From Catellatospora paridis (GTDB lineage: Bacteria > Actinomycetota > Actinomycetes > Mycobacteriales > Micromonosporaceae), in NCBI RefSeq assembly GCF_009720365.1, contig NZ_WBZD01000016.1, positions 248,001 to 312,000 on the forward strand: a stretch of 64,000 bases of DNA, given 5' to 3'. Shown in pieces: positions 18,425-27,277 of this stretch. Numbering within the stretch: position 1 is the stretch's first letter; each line of letters begins with the position of its first letter. The notes under the pieces were generated by a model. The model saw only the letters and a program-made list of their open reading frames with translations. It was not told where the DNA came from and did no database searches. The position numbers were made by a program, and so were the translations under genes.

Positions 18425-19183
18425 TCAGACCTCGGTCGGCAGATCGCGGCGGCGACGCACCAGGAACATCGTCCCCGCCCCGCCGATGACCAGCGCCAGG
18501 CCCACCGCGGCGAAGACCGTCACGGCCGCGCCGGTCACCGGCAGGCCGGGCTCCGACGGCGACGGCGAGTCACCCGGGCCGCCCGGCGTCCCGGACGTAC
18601 CCGGCGTCCCGGACGTGCCCGGGGTCGGCGTGCCGGAGGCCGGCTTCCCGGGCGTCGGCGTGCCGCCGGACGACTCCGACGGGAACGGCGACGGGGTGTT
18701 GCCGCCCGCACCGGCGCAGGTGTGCGTCACCACGATCCGGTCGACGTCCTTGTCGCCGACACTCTTGCCCTCGGCGTCCAGCAGCGTCCACCCGGCCGGC
18801 ACGACCACCCAGGCCAGGTGCTTGTTCGTGGCGTTGGCGAAGCCGTGCGGGTACGGGTCGGCGTCGCCGTCCTTGATGAGGGTCGTCACCTGGCCGCTGC
18901 CGGTGTCGAACTTCGCCCACATGCCGATGGCGGTGTCGAACTCGTCCGGCGAGATGTTGAAGACCCAGCCGTCCTTGTCCGCGGCCTTGAGGTCGCCGAT
19001 CTCATCGCAGCCGCGCTCGAAGACCTTCGCCTTGGTGTCGTGGTGCGGCTGGTGCAGCACCGCGTCGTACGGGGCCGTGGGCGCGGGGTGCGCCTGCGCG
19101 GGCATGGCGAACAGCACGGCGAGCCCGGCGCCCGCGGCCGCCAGCGAGACGACGGCCAGCGGTGCCAGCAGACGCTTGTTCAT
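18425..19183 (-). CDS. Secreted LPXTG-anchored surface protein
   Basis: A 252-residue secreted protein of unknown function. ATG 19183 follows GGAGGA at 5 nt and opens a signal peptide (MNKRLLAPLAVVSLAAAGAG, cleavage near AQAHP). A globular domain (about 35-155) with two cysteines (GCDEIG and THTCAG) follows, then a Pro/Gly/Thr/Ser linker with PTPG-type repeats, and a sortase signal: LPVTG, a hydrophobic helix and RRRR tail. Sortase should link it to the cell wall. No sortase gene is in the window. It converges on the DUF305 gene and faces away from tRNA-Arg. Confidence 0.85.
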   Translation of the reverse strand: MNKRLLAPLAVVSLAAAGAGLAVLFAMPAQAHPAPTAPYDAVLHQPHHDTKAKVFERGCDEIGDLKAADKDGWVFNISPDEFDTAIGMWAKFDTGSGQVTTLIKDGDADPYPHGFANATNKHLAWVVVPAGWTLLDAEGKSVGDKDVDRIVVTHTCAGAGGNTPSPFPSESSGGTPTPGKPASGTPTPGTSGTPGTSGTPGGPGDSPSPSEPGLPVTGAAVTVFAAVGLALVIGGAGTMFLVRRRRDLPTEV

Positions 19184-19363
19184 GGATCCTCCGGAGGGGT
19201 GGAAGCGGTGCAACGCCACATCGTCGCCCGGTGCCACCGCGCACCGGATCGGATGAACCGGCCGCGACGCGATGATCGACACGACACGCCATCGGCCGAA
19301 CGGCCGACCCGGATACCGATTCGATGCCGCGAGGGGGACCTGCTACTCTTTGTCGGTCGCTGA

Positions 19364-19438
19364 GCCCCCGTAGCTCAGGGGATAGAGCACCGCCCTCCGG
19401 AGGCGGGGGCGCAGGTTCGAATCCTGCCGGGGGCACCA
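19364..19438 (+). tRNA. tRNA-Arg (anticodon CCG)
   Basis: A complete cloverleaf of 75 nt with CCA encoded (19436-19438). Acceptor GCCCCCG pairs with CGGGGGC; the D stem is GCTC/GAGC; the anticodon stem is CCGCC/GGCGG around loop CTCCGGA, giving anticodon CCG; the T arm is GCAGG-TTCGAAT-CCTGC. It reads the CGG codon, common in this genome. A hairpin follows at 19455-19490. Confidence 0.96.
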
Positions 19439-19454
19439 CGGATCATCACTAAGG

Positions 19455-19490
19455 GAAGCCGCTGACCTGCGAAAGCAGACCAGCGGCTTC
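19455..19490. terminator. Hairpin after tRNA-Arg, first copy
   Basis: A 10-bp stem, GAAGCCGCTG (19455-19464) with CAGCGGCTTC (19481-19490), and an inner CTGC/GCAG helix capped by GAAA. It probably terminates tRNA-Arg and the convergent FAD/NAD gene. A near-identical copy lies at 21743-21779. Confidence 0.7.
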
Positions 19491-19506
19491 AATCATGTTT
19501 CGACGG

Positions 19507-21420
19507 TCAACGTCGACCCAGTTCGTGGAGCGCAGCACGGGCGATCACGTCATTCTGGCGGAAGAATGCGTCATTACTCCGCGGGGACGGGAACCGGCCG
19601 GATGCCAGCACACTTCCCGAAAACAGGATTCCCGCCCCGAAGCGACTCTCGTGGGGGGTTCCATCAGCGCGCTTCAGGCGATGCAAAGAATCGGTATCGA
19701 TGAGACCCGCGGTATCGATAAGACCAGTGGGATACCGGTCGCCGCCGTCGGGGGCCGACTGGATCTCTTCCCTGATCTCATTGCGTTGGATGAGCTTGCA
19801 CAGCAATGGGTCATTCACGCGAAGCATCGTCCGCTCCGGGAGCCGGGCCTCGATGAGAGATCGGGCTGCGATCGATACGTTCACGTTGCTCGACCGCGCG
19901 TGAAAGAGCCCCTCGTGGGCGGTCACCGTCATCTCCGACCCAAGGAATCTGACGATACCGGCACGGGTCAGGGCAAGTAGCTCCTCCTGCCGCTGTCCAG
20001 GCGGTCCGCTGGTGAGAAATCGGCAGAAATCAAGGAACGCGGGCAGATCGTGCTCCCACGAGGCGGGAGATAGTCGTTCTTCGCTGACGAGTTCGATCAG
20101 CCTGGAGAAGGCAGAGCTCAGACCGTGCAGCATCGCCAGGCTCGCGCCGTGACGAGGATCGCGCCCGCGTCGAACTCCGGTAGCGATATGACTGATCATC
20201 CAGTTCTGGAGGGTATCCAGGTCGGGGAAGTGGCGACCGGCCAGCGGATGGGCTGTTTCCTCCAGGTCGATCCGGTCCTCGTCGAACCGCACTGCCCGAT
20301 CGACCAGCTCCTTGAGTGCCGGTCCATCCCAATCGAGGGTGTCGAGGCGGTGAATGAACTGACGAGCGTCGATGCCAAGGAGTTCTGGGTGCGATTCGGC
20401 AAGCTCGCGATAGCCCGCGTGGGTGACTTCGCGGGCAATCAACGGCCAGACGTCCATGGCGAAGTCGAGGGGGCGGTCGCCGAGGGCGGCCACGGCCGCG
20501 GCGTTGAGGTGGCCGAACGGTTCCGGGGGTGATCCGGTCAGGCTGTAGTCCATCTTCGACCAGTACGGTACGCCGCGCCGCGAGCCCACGAAGAGGACGG
20601 GTTCATTACCAGACGACTGGTAATGCAGCTCGCCGGAGTTGTCCCGATGGAATGTGCCACCGCGTCCGGAGGTCAGCAGCACGGCGGTGTCGATGAAACA
20701 CAATCCAAGCCCACGTACGATCACCGGTTCGGCGGCGGGTATCCGGTCAAAGCGATGATCGGCGGTCGATGGCAGATAACACAGGTCATGGGCGGCCGCG
20801 TATTCCGTCAGACGCGCCTCTTCCGCGTTCGGCGCGACATCGACGTTGCCTTGCGCGAACAGTACGACGTCGGCGTCCACCGGGGGAAGGCCGTCCGCCA
20901 TGACGACGCGTTGCCGGCCGAGAGGAAGGTCGTGCACATCGACGGCCCGGCCTACGTGTGAATGGACCTGTACCTGGGGCATGCCGTTCTTCGCTGACTG
21001 CCAGAACACCCACGACAGGTAGTCGCTCTGCGTCTGACGAGTAGTGAACCAGCCGCCCTGCATCCTCCTTGCCTCGGCCGACGTGGAGGGAGCGAGCCGG
21101 CATCCCGGGGGCGACGACAGGCGGCCCGTGGCCAGCTCCTGGGCCCATTCGCTGAGCGTGGGACCGGAGACGACCGGGCCTTCGCATTCGACGGTCTCGT
21201 CGGTGAACATCGTGCAGTCGTCGGATGTGGTGTTCATCCACAGCAGCGGCGACTGCTGGGACCGCCAGATGCGACCGCCCCCCGGCGGATAAGGATCGAT
21301 GACGTGGACGGCGATCGTCCGGTCCGGCGCGCACTCGGCAGCGTTGGCGATGAGACGTTCGAGAAGTGAGGTGCCGCGTGGGCCGGCACCGATGATTGCC
21401 ACGGTCAGTGTCCTGGTCAT
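19507..21420 (-). CDS. FAD/NAD(P)-binding oxidoreductase-like protein
   Basis: A 637-residue protein with an N-terminal dinucleotide-binding motif (VAIIGAGPRGTSLLERL, about 7-23) of the FAD-NAD(P)-binding family. GGGRIW near residue 47 and VIVRGLGLCFIDTAVLLTSG near residue 230 belong to the same fold. The family is found beside natural-product and stress genes, but the substrate is unknown. Its base composition and codon use are visibly less GC-biased than the neighbours, and it lies alone between two copies of one hairpin next to a tRNA gene, which suggests horizontal acquisition. ATG 21420 is used. Confidence 0.8.
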   Translation of the reverse strand: MTRTLTVAIIGAGPRGTSLLERLIANAAECAPDRTIAVHVIDPYPPGGGRIWRSQQSPLLWMNTTSDDCTMFTDETVECEGPVVSGPTLSEWAQELATGRLSSPPGCRLAPSTSAEARRMQGGWFTTRQTQSDYLSWVFWQSAKNGMPQVQVHSHVGRAVDVHDLPLGRQRVVMADGLPPVDADVVLFAQGNVDVAPNAEEARLTEYAAAHDLCYLPSTADHRFDRIPAAEPVIVRGLGLCFIDTAVLLTSGRGGTFHRDNSGELHYQSSGNEPVLFVGSRRGVPYWSKMDYSLTGSPPEPFGHLNAAAVAALGDRPLDFAMDVWPLIAREVTHAGYRELAESHPELLGIDARQFIHRLDTLDWDGPALKELVDRAVRFDEDRIDLEETAHPLAGRHFPDLDTLQNWMISHIATGVRRGRDPRHGASLAMLHGLSSAFSRLIELVSEERLSPASWEHDLPAFLDFCRFLTSGPPGQRQEELLALTRAGIVRFLGSEMTVTAHEGLFHARSSNVNVSIAARSLIEARLPERTMLRVNDPLLCKLIQRNEIREEIQSAPDGGDRYPTGLIDTAGLIDTDSLHRLKRADGTPHESRFGAGILFSGSVLASGRFPSPRSNDAFFRQNDVIARAALHELGRR

Positions 21421-21846
21421 ACCGTTCCTACGCCTCGCTCAGGGGTTGTCATGTCGCATGCGTTTGGCTGACGCGCCACAGGTCCGGCCCGATGGTTCTG
21501 TCGCGAAGAGTGGCGATGAGTCGGCTCCAGCGGTGCGGCAACCCGCCAAAAGACAGAATCTCGAGCGCGTTTCGAAAACATTGCTGTAGAAATGCGAGGC
21601 TAAATGCGTATTCGCGCTCTGCGCATCCGCGCCCAGTTCACTTTCAAGGACGTAACGCGCTGACTTTCCTCGCGCGTGTACACGTTTCACTTACCCGCGC
21701 ACCTGGATCACCGAGCGATTTCCAACTGGCGACGGCTACGAAGAAGCCGCTGACCTGCACGGAGCAGATCAGCGGCTTCATATGTGTACGGCTGAACCCA
21801 GGCCGGCGGTTGACCGAAGCCGCAGCGGATCCTGTCGCGGCGCCGT
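21421..21846. other. Intergenic region without a convincing gene
   Basis: 426 nt of lower GC than its surroundings. An 83-codon minus-strand frame (21439-21690) exists but shows no third-position GC bias and no ribosome site. The region holds the second hairpin copy (21743-21779) and probably the promoter of the FAD/NAD gene. Confidence 0.5.
21743..21779. terminator. Hairpin, second copy of the tRNA-Arg-associated element
   Basis: GAAGCCGCTG (21743-21752) pairs with CAGCGGCTTC (21770-21779) and the inner CTGC/GCAG helix is kept; only the loop (ACGG for GAAA) and one spacer base differ from 19455-19490. It lies downstream of the PAP2 gene and probably terminates it. Confidence 0.65.
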
Positions 21847-22701
21847 CTAGGCCGGCGGTCGGGTCGCGCGTCGGTCCAACCGCCACAGGGCGAGCAGGGT
21901 CCAGGTGCTCCAGACCAGCACCGCCGCCAGACCCAGCGACAGCGCCGACGGGCCGTCGTCGACGAGGACCAGTGACGCGGTGGCGACCGGGAGCACCCCG
22001 ACCGCGATGAGGGCCGCGGTGCGGCCGGTCTCCGGCATGGGACCGAACGTGCCCGGGTCGAGCTTGGCCGCCGGCGCGGCCACCGCGACGACGATCAGCG
22101 CCGCGGCGAACACGTCGCTCGGGCGGTGCCAGCCCGACGCCACGACCGCGAGGCAGACCCCGAGGGCCCACAGCCCGACCACCACACCCACGATCCGGCG
22201 ATGCCGGACGGGTATCGCCAGCAGCGTCGCGGCGTACACCGACAGCGCCAGGGCGGTGTGGCCGCTGGGGAAGCTCTGATCCCAGCGGCGTATGCCGACG
22301 TCGAGCAGGATGGGGCGGGTCAGCGCGTGCTTCAGCAGCTGGACGAGGCCGGCACTCACCACGACGATGCCGATCGCGAGGAGCACCGCGGCCCATCCGC
22401 GCCGACGCCGGCCGACCACCACCGCGCCCAGCAGTACGCCGAACGCCACCAGTGGCGTCAGCTTCAGCAATGCGCGTGCCAGCGTGTCCGCGAGCCCGCC
22501 CGACGCCTGTGCGGCGCCGTCCAGGACCGCGTCCTCGTATGCCTGTCCGGCCTCGGTGTTGACGGCACCCCAGTACAGTGCGGCCACCACAGAGATGCAT
22601 ACGATCACGAGCCAGCGGACCTGCGACGGTCCACGCCACGGCATGCGGCGCCGGGGCGGCGACGCGATGGGCGGTCGGGCGTGCGTGTCGGCAGTCGGCA
22701 C
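21847..22701 (-). CDS. PAP2-family membrane phosphatase
   Basis: A 284-residue integral membrane phosphatase with about six to eight hydrophobic segments. The three PAP2 motifs are present: KHALTRP near residue 124, PSGHT near 145 and SGWHRPSDV near 189, supplying the catalytic histidines. Family members dephosphorylate undecaprenyl pyrophosphate or phosphatidate. Its place at the edge of a polysaccharide locus makes lipid-carrier recycling plausible but unproven. GTG 22701 follows AAGGAGA at about 8 nt. Confidence 0.88.
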   Translation of the reverse strand: MPTADTHARPPIASPPRRRMPWRGPSQVRWLVIVCISVVAALYWGAVNTEAGQAYEDAVLDGAAQASGGLADTLARALLKLTPLVAFGVLLGAVVVGRRRRGWAAVLLAIGIVVVSAGLVQLLKHALTRPILLDVGIRRWDQSFPSGHTALALSVYAATLLAIPVRHRRIVGVVVGLWALGVCLAVVASGWHRPSDVFAAALIVVAVAAPAAKLDPGTFGPMPETGRTAALIAVGVLPVATASLVLVDDGPSALSLGLAAVLVWSTWTLLALWRLDRRATRPPA

Positions 22702-22951
22702 CCGGTCTTCTCCTTCATGGACGACGCCGCCGTGGCTACGCTGGCCCGTCCGCGACGGCGCAGCGGCGGCGGCCTTCGATCACAGACCGTAGGGACCGAA
22801 CGCACGACGTGCATGTCACGCTACCCGCTGCGATGGGTGGCGAGCGGCAAGGCCACGGGAGAAGTCAAGTTCCCGATAGGGCCGACTGGTGGCTGCCCTT
22901 CCGGCCGTCGGCTGGGCGACACTCTCAACGTCGACACGGAGGGAGAGCACG

Positions 22952-23983
22952 TTGCGGGTACTGGTAACCGGCCATGAGGGATACATCGGCTCGGTCTTGA
23001 CGCCCATGTTGCAGGCTGCTGGACATGAGGTGGTCGGTGTGGACACCGGTCTGTACGCAGACTGCCTGATCGGACCGCCGCCCGCCCCGGTCGAGTCGCT
23101 GCGGGTGGACCTGCGGGACGTCACCGTCGACGACTGCTCCGGCGTGGACGCCGTGATCCACCTGGCCGCGCTGTGCAACGACCCGCTGGGCAACCTCAAC
23201 CCGGACCTGACGTACAACGTGAACCTGCACGCGACCCTGCGCCTGGCCGAGGCGGCAAAGGCGGCCGGCGCCACCCGGTTCCTGTTCTCGTCCTCCTGCT
23301 CGCTGTACGGCAAGGGCCTGGACGACGCGCCGCTGGCCGAGGACGCCGGGTTCAACCCGATCACGCCGTACGGCACTTCGAAGATCGAGTCGGAGCAGGG
23401 GCTGCTCGCGCTGGCCGACGACAGCTTCTCGCCGGTGTTCCTGCGCAATGCCACCGCTTACGGCTTCTCCCCCCGGCTGCGGGGCGATCTGGTCGTCAAC
23501 GACCTGGTGGGACACGCGCTGCGCACGGGCGAGGTGCGGCTGCAGTCTGACGGCTCGGCCTGGCGGCCCCTGGTTCACGTCGAGGACATCTGCGCCGCGT
23601 TCCTCGCCATGCTTGCCGTCCCGCGCGAACGAATCCACGCGCGGGCGTACAACGTCGGCCAGACCGGCGAGAACTACCTGATCCGCCAGGTCGCAGAGCT
23701 GGTCGCCGAGGTGGTCCCGGGCAGCCGGGTCACCTTCGCCGCCGGGGCTGCCGCCGACCTGCGCAACTACCGGGTGTCCTGCGACCTGATCGCGGCCGAC
23801 GTGCCCGAGTTCCGGCCGGCCTGGACCCTGCGCAAGGGCATCGAGCAGCTGGTCGAAGCCTACACACGGTACGAGCTGAGGCTCGACGACCTGATGGGAT
23901 CGGCCCATCAGCGACTCAAGCGGATCAACGCGTTGCGGACGGCCGGTCGGCTGAGCGACGAGCTGCGCTGGATCGAACCGTGA
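22952..23983 (+). CDS. NAD-dependent nucleotide-sugar epimerase/dehydratase
   Basis: A 344-residue extended short-chain dehydrogenase. RVLVTGHEGYIGSVL is the NAD-binding glycine motif (a variant of GxxGxxG), HLAALCNDP follows, and the catalytic triad is Ser in SSSCSLYG plus YGTSK. It should act on an NDP-sugar, as epimerase, dehydratase or reductase; sequence alone does not decide. TTG 22952 is preferred because GGAGGGAG lies 6-9 nt upstream and the NAD motif begins at once; the frame extends to 22889 without a ribosome site. It is the first gene of a five-gene overlapping cassette. Confidence 0.88.
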   Translation: MRVLVTGHEGYIGSVLTPMLQAAGHEVVGVDTGLYADCLIGPPPAPVESLRVDLRDVTVDDCSGVDAVIHLAALCNDPLGNLNPDLTYNVNLHATLRLAEAAKAAGATRFLFSSSCSLYGKGLDDAPLAEDAGFNPITPYGTSKIESEQGLLALADDSFSPVFLRNATAYGFSPRLRGDLVVNDLVGHALRTGEVRLQSDGSAWRPLVHVEDICAAFLAMLAVPRERIHARAYNVGQTGENYLIRQVAELVAEVVPGSRVTFAAGAAADLRNYRVSCDLIAADVPEFRPAWTLRKGIEQLVEAYTRYELRLDDLMGSAHQRLKRINALRTAGRLSDELRWIEP

Positions 23984-25146
23984 TGCCGCGTCGTTGTGAT
24001 GCCTGCGCGGGCGCCGACCTCGTCCCGTTCGCCGACCTGGGCGAGGTGCCGATCCTGTGCGGCGTGCACTGGGCCGACCGGGACGACGCGGTCGGCTCCC
24101 CGTCAGGCCGCATGCACCTGGGCTACTGCCCGTCCTGCGGTTACGTCCGGAACCTGGCCTACGACCCGGCACGGCTCGTGTACGACCCGACGATGGACAC
24201 GAACCTGCACTTCTCGGCGGCCTTCGCCAGATACTCGAGCGGGCTCGTGCACGACCTGGTGGAGCGGTATCAGCTCGCAGGCAAGCAGGTGCTGGACATC
24301 GGCTGTGGGCAGGGCGAGTTCCTGCGGGAACTGTGCGGTCACGCGCCCTGCCGCGGGACCGGCTACGACGCCATGTACGCCGGACCGGAGGGAGCGGACC
24401 CGAGCGGCGCGACGCTGCACAGCGCGCTCGCCCCGCGCGGTGCCGGGCTGCCCGCCTTCGACTTCGTCACCTCCCGCCACTGGTTCGAGCACCTCGACGA
24501 CCCGTACGAGTTCCTGGCGGACCTGCGCGCACAGGCCGGCGACCGGACGGTGCACGGCTATCTCGAGGTGCCCGACGCGGGCTACGACCTGTCCACCGCC
24601 GGCTGGGAGGTCATCTACCCGCACGTCTCCTACTTCGACGGCTACGCCCTGTGCCGCATCGCGCGCCGGGCGGGGTGGCATGTGGCGGCCGGTGGCACCT
24701 ATTTCGACGGCATGTTCCGGTATCTCGAGATCACCACCGATCCGGCCAGGAGCCTGCCCGATCCGGAGCTGCCCACCGACCCGAGCGCGCACCTCGCCGC
24801 GGTCCTGGCCTTCGGCGACCGGCATCGCGTCGAACGTGCCCGCTGGCAGGAGAGCCTCGCGAAGTACGCGGCCGACGGCAGACGCCCGATCTTGTGGGGC
24901 GCGGGCTCGCGCGCTGTACAGTTCCTCACCGGTGTGGACATGGACCACAACCTCGCTGCCGTCGTCGACGTCAACCCGCGCAAATGGGGCCGATACCTGC
25001 CGGTCAGCGGCCATCGGGTCGACGCGCCTACCACGTTGGGTACGCTGCGGCCGGAAATCGTGATCATCACGAATCCCGCCTACCGTGCCGAGATCCAGGC
25101 CGCGCTCATGGACCTCGGGGTCGACGCAGAACTCGATGTGGCCTGA
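23983..25146 (+). CDS. SAM-dependent C-methyltransferase-like protein
   Basis: A 387-residue protein built like sugar C-methyltransferases: an N-terminal zinc-type cluster (CDACAGADLV and YCPSCGYVRN), a class I SAM-binding core beginning VLDIGCGQGEFLREL near residue 102, and a C-terminal Rossmann-like domain (ILWGAGSRAVQFL near 306, VIITNPAYR near 365). Such enzymes methylate NDP-keto-sugars. ATG 23983 overlaps the epimerase stop (TGATG); a GTG one codon earlier is possible. Translational coupling with both neighbours is likely. The exact methyl acceptor is unknown. Confidence 0.85.
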   Translation: MPRRCDACAGADLVPFADLGEVPILCGVHWADRDDAVGSPSGRMHLGYCPSCGYVRNLAYDPARLVYDPTMDTNLHFSAAFARYSSGLVHDLVERYQLAGKQVLDIGCGQGEFLRELCGHAPCRGTGYDAMYAGPEGADPSGATLHSALAPRGAGLPAFDFVTSRHWFEHLDDPYEFLADLRAQAGDRTVHGYLEVPDAGYDLSTAGWEVIYPHVSYFDGYALCRIARRAGWHVAAGGTYFDGMFRYLEITTDPARSLPDPELPTDPSAHLAAVLAFGDRHRVERARWQESLAKYAADGRRPILWGAGSRAVQFLTGVDMDHNLAAVVDVNPRKWGRYLPVSGHRVDAPTTLGTLRPEIVIITNPAYRAEIQAALMDLGVDAELDVA

Positions 25147-25173
25147 TGAACCGTGACAAAGAGAGGTGGCCGC

Positions 25174-25248
25174 ATGAGCAAGCGGGACAACCGAGCCGTG
25201 CGGCAGCGCGGCCCGCTGGGCCACGAGCAGAGCGAAGCGCGGGCATGA
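25174..25248 (+). CDS. Possible 24-residue leader peptide coupled to the second methyltransferase
   Basis: A short frame starting MSKRDNRAVRQRGPLG and ending EARA. GAGAGG lies 7 nt before its ATG at 25174, and its TGA overlaps the ATG of the next gene (ATGA at 25245-25248). The downstream ATG has no ribosome site of its own, so this peptide may serve mainly to deliver ribosomes. The peptide is basic and resembles no family I know. It could be chance; an alternative is that the methyltransferase starts at ATG 25146. Confidence 0.4.
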   Translation: MSKRDNRAVRQRGPLGHEQSEARA

Positions 25249-26471
25249 GCCCGGTGCCGTGTCGGCTGTGCGCCGCGCCCCTCAACACGACCTTTCTCGA
25301 CCTGGGCATGTCGCCGCTGTGCGAGAACTTCCTGCGCGCCGACCAGCTCGACGCGGGTGAGACGTTCTACCCGCTGCACGTACGCGTCTGTGACGAGTGC
25401 CTGCTGGTGCAGCTGCCGGCGTATGTGGGCGGCGAGGACATCTTCAGCGATTACGCCTACTTCTCCTCGTACTCGCAGTCCTGGGTCGAGCACGCGCGGG
25501 TTTACGCCGGCCGCATGATCGCTGAGCTGGGACTGGGCGCCGACAGCCTGGTCACCGAGGTCGCCAGCAACGACGGCTACCTGCTACGGCATTTCGTGGA
25601 CGCCGGCGTTCCCGTGCTCGGCGTGGAGCCTGCCGCCAACGTGGGCGCCGTCGCACGCGCCGCCGGGGTCCGGACCGAGACGCGGTTCCTCGGCCTGGAG
25701 ACCGGGACGGCGCTGGCCGAGCGGTACGGCCGCGCAGATCTCGTGGTCGCCAACAACGTGTACGCCCACATCCCCGATCTGATCGGGTTCACCGCCGGGC
25801 TGGCCGCCCTGGTCAAGCCCACCGGGCTGGTCACCCTCGAGTTCCAGCACTTGATGCGGATGATCGAGCGCAACCAGTACGACACCATCTACCACGAGCA
25901 CTACCACTACCTGACGCTGCGCACCGCCCAGCGCGCGCTCGCCACTGCCGGCCTGGTCGTGGTCCACGTCGAGGAACTGGCCAGCCACGGCGGTTCGCTG
26001 CGGGTGTTCGCGCGGCCGAGCGGGGTGCCCAGCGCCGCCGTCAAAGAGGTGCTGAACACGGAGGCCGCCGCTGGGCTGCACACCGCGGCCGGGCACCGCG
26101 GCTTCGCGGAATCGGTGTTCCAGGTCAAGCGGGAACTCGTGGACTTCCTGCACCAGGCGCGGGCCGAGGGCAAGCGGGTGGTGGGTTACGGCGCCCCGGG
26201 CAAGGGCAACACCCTGCTCAATCACTGCGCCATCCGCACCGACCTGCTCGAATACACCACGGACCGCAACCCGCACAAGCACGGCAGGTTCCTGCCCGGC
26301 ACGCACATCCCGATCCATCACCCGGACCGCATCGCCGCCGACCGGCCCGATTACGTGCTGGTGCTGCCCTGGAACCTGCGTAAGGAGATCAGCGCTCAGC
26401 TCGCCTATGTGGGCGACTGGGGTGGCCGGCTGGTCTTCCCGATTCCCCGGTTGGAGGTCGTGACGCCGTGA
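25245..26471 (+). CDS. Sugar C-methyltransferase (TylCIII/EvaC-like)
   Basis: A 408-residue enzyme with the three-domain layout of deoxysugar C-3 methyltransferases: zinc-binding N-terminus (CRLCAAPLN and CDECLLVQL), SAM-binding core (LVTEVASNDGYLL near residue 104; YDTIYHEHYHYLTL near 213, a conserved family segment with catalytic His/Tyr) and C-terminal domain (VVGYGAPGKGNTLLNH near 310). It adds a methyl group to an NDP-4-keto sugar. ATG 25245 is chosen because it overlaps the short upstream frame; an in-frame ATG at 25146 directly after the previous stop is the alternative. It overlaps the next gene by 4 nt. Confidence 0.9.
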   Translation: MSPVPCRLCAAPLNTTFLDLGMSPLCENFLRADQLDAGETFYPLHVRVCDECLLVQLPAYVGGEDIFSDYAYFSSYSQSWVEHARVYAGRMIAELGLGADSLVTEVASNDGYLLRHFVDAGVPVLGVEPAANVGAVARAAGVRTETRFLGLETGTALAERYGRADLVVANNVYAHIPDLIGFTAGLAALVKPTGLVTLEFQHLMRMIERNQYDTIYHEHYHYLTLRTAQRALATAGLVVVHVEELASHGGSLRVFARPSGVPSAAVKEVLNTEAAAGLHTAAGHRGFAESVFQVKRELVDFLHQARAEGKRVVGYGAPGKGNTLLNHCAIRTDLLEYTTDRNPHKHGRFLPGTHIPIHHPDRIAADRPDYVLVLPWNLRKEISAQLAYVGDWGGRLVFPIPRLEVVTP

Positions 26472-27277
26472 AGGTGGTCCTGTTCTGCGGCGGCTTCGGG
26501 TTGCGGATGCGCGAGGGACAGGGCAGCGCGCCCAAGCCGATGTCGATGATCGGCGACCGGCCGCTGCTGTGGCACGTCATGCGCTACTACGCCCACTTCG
26601 GCCACAACGACTTCATCCTGTGTCTGGGCTACGGCGCCAACGCGGTGAAGGACTACTTCCTGCGGTACGACGAGACGCTCAGCAACGACTTCACCCTGGC
26701 CAACGGCGGCCGGGAACTGCGCATGCATTCGACGGACATCTCCGAATGGAAGATCACGTTCATCGACACCGGCCTGACTGCCACCATCGGCGAACGGCTC
26801 ATGCGTGTGAAGGAGCAGCTCACCGGCGAGACGATGTTCCTCGCCAACTACGCCGACACGCTCACCAACGCCCCGCTGCCGGCCATGATCACACGGTTCG
26901 AGCAGAGCGACGCCATCGCGAGCGTGCTCGCCGTGCCGCCGGACTCCACCCACCACGTCATGGACATCCGTGCCGACGGCTCCGTGACCGGTGTGCGGGA
27001 GTTGCGCGAAGGCCAGTGGGAGAACGGGGGATACTTCGTCATGCGGCAGGGCGTGTTCGACACGCTGCGCGCCGGTGAGGACCTGGTCCCGCAGGCGTTC
27101 AACCGGCTCACCCAGCGCCGTGCCCTGCTCGCGCAGCGGTACGAAGGCTTCTGGCGGGCCGCCGACACGTTCAAGGACCGAGCCGAGCTCGAGGACATGT
27201 TCCAGCGCGGCAACTGCCCGTGGATGCTCTGGGATCCGCTGCGCAGCGGGCAGACCGACGTGCGGGGCCTGACCTGA
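26468..27277 (+). CDS. Glucose-1-phosphate cytidylyltransferase-like nucleotidyltransferase
   Basis: A 269-residue nucleotidyltransferase closest to RfbF, which makes CDP-glucose from CTP and glucose-1-phosphate. The N-terminus FCGGFGLRMRE is the nucleotide-binding loop, PKPMSMIGDRPLLWHVM gives the lysine and the IGxxPxLWH signature specific to the cytidylyl branch, and LEDMFQRGNCPWMLW near the C-terminus matches its ending. GTG 26468 overlaps the preceding stop (GTGA). A CDP-glucose 4,6-dehydratase, the usual next enzyme, is absent here; the upstream epimerase may fill that step. Confidence 0.87.
   Translation: MKVVLFCGGFGLRMREGQGSAPKPMSMIGDRPLLWHVMRYYAHFGHNDFILCLGYGANAVKDYFLRYDETLSNDFTLANGGRELRMHSTDISEWKITFIDTGLTATIGERLMRVKEQLTGETMFLANYADTLTNAPLPAMITRFEQSDAIASVLAVPPDSTHHVMDIRADGSVTGVRELREGQWENGGYFVMRQGVFDTLRAGEDLVPQAFNRLTQRRALLAQRYEGFWRAADTFKDRAELEDMFQRGNCPWMLWDPLRSGQTDVRGLT

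Noticed and set aside
21439-21690. 83-codon minus-strand frame upstream of the FAD/NAD gene (possible precursor peptide)
   Set aside because: There is no ribosome site, the GTG start is unsupported and codon third positions show no GC bias, so coding is unlikely; kept only as intergenic.
19430-21790. Integration site (att repeat of the tRNA 3' end) flanking the FAD/NAD segment
   Set aside because: I looked for a second copy of the tRNA-Arg 3' end near the far hairpin and found none, and no integrase gene is visible.
22702-22951. Riboswitch upstream of the nucleotide-sugar cassette
   Set aside because: Sequence blocks such as GGCAAGGCCACGGG were compared by eye with cyclic di-GMP and cyclic di-AMP riboswitch cores and do not match.
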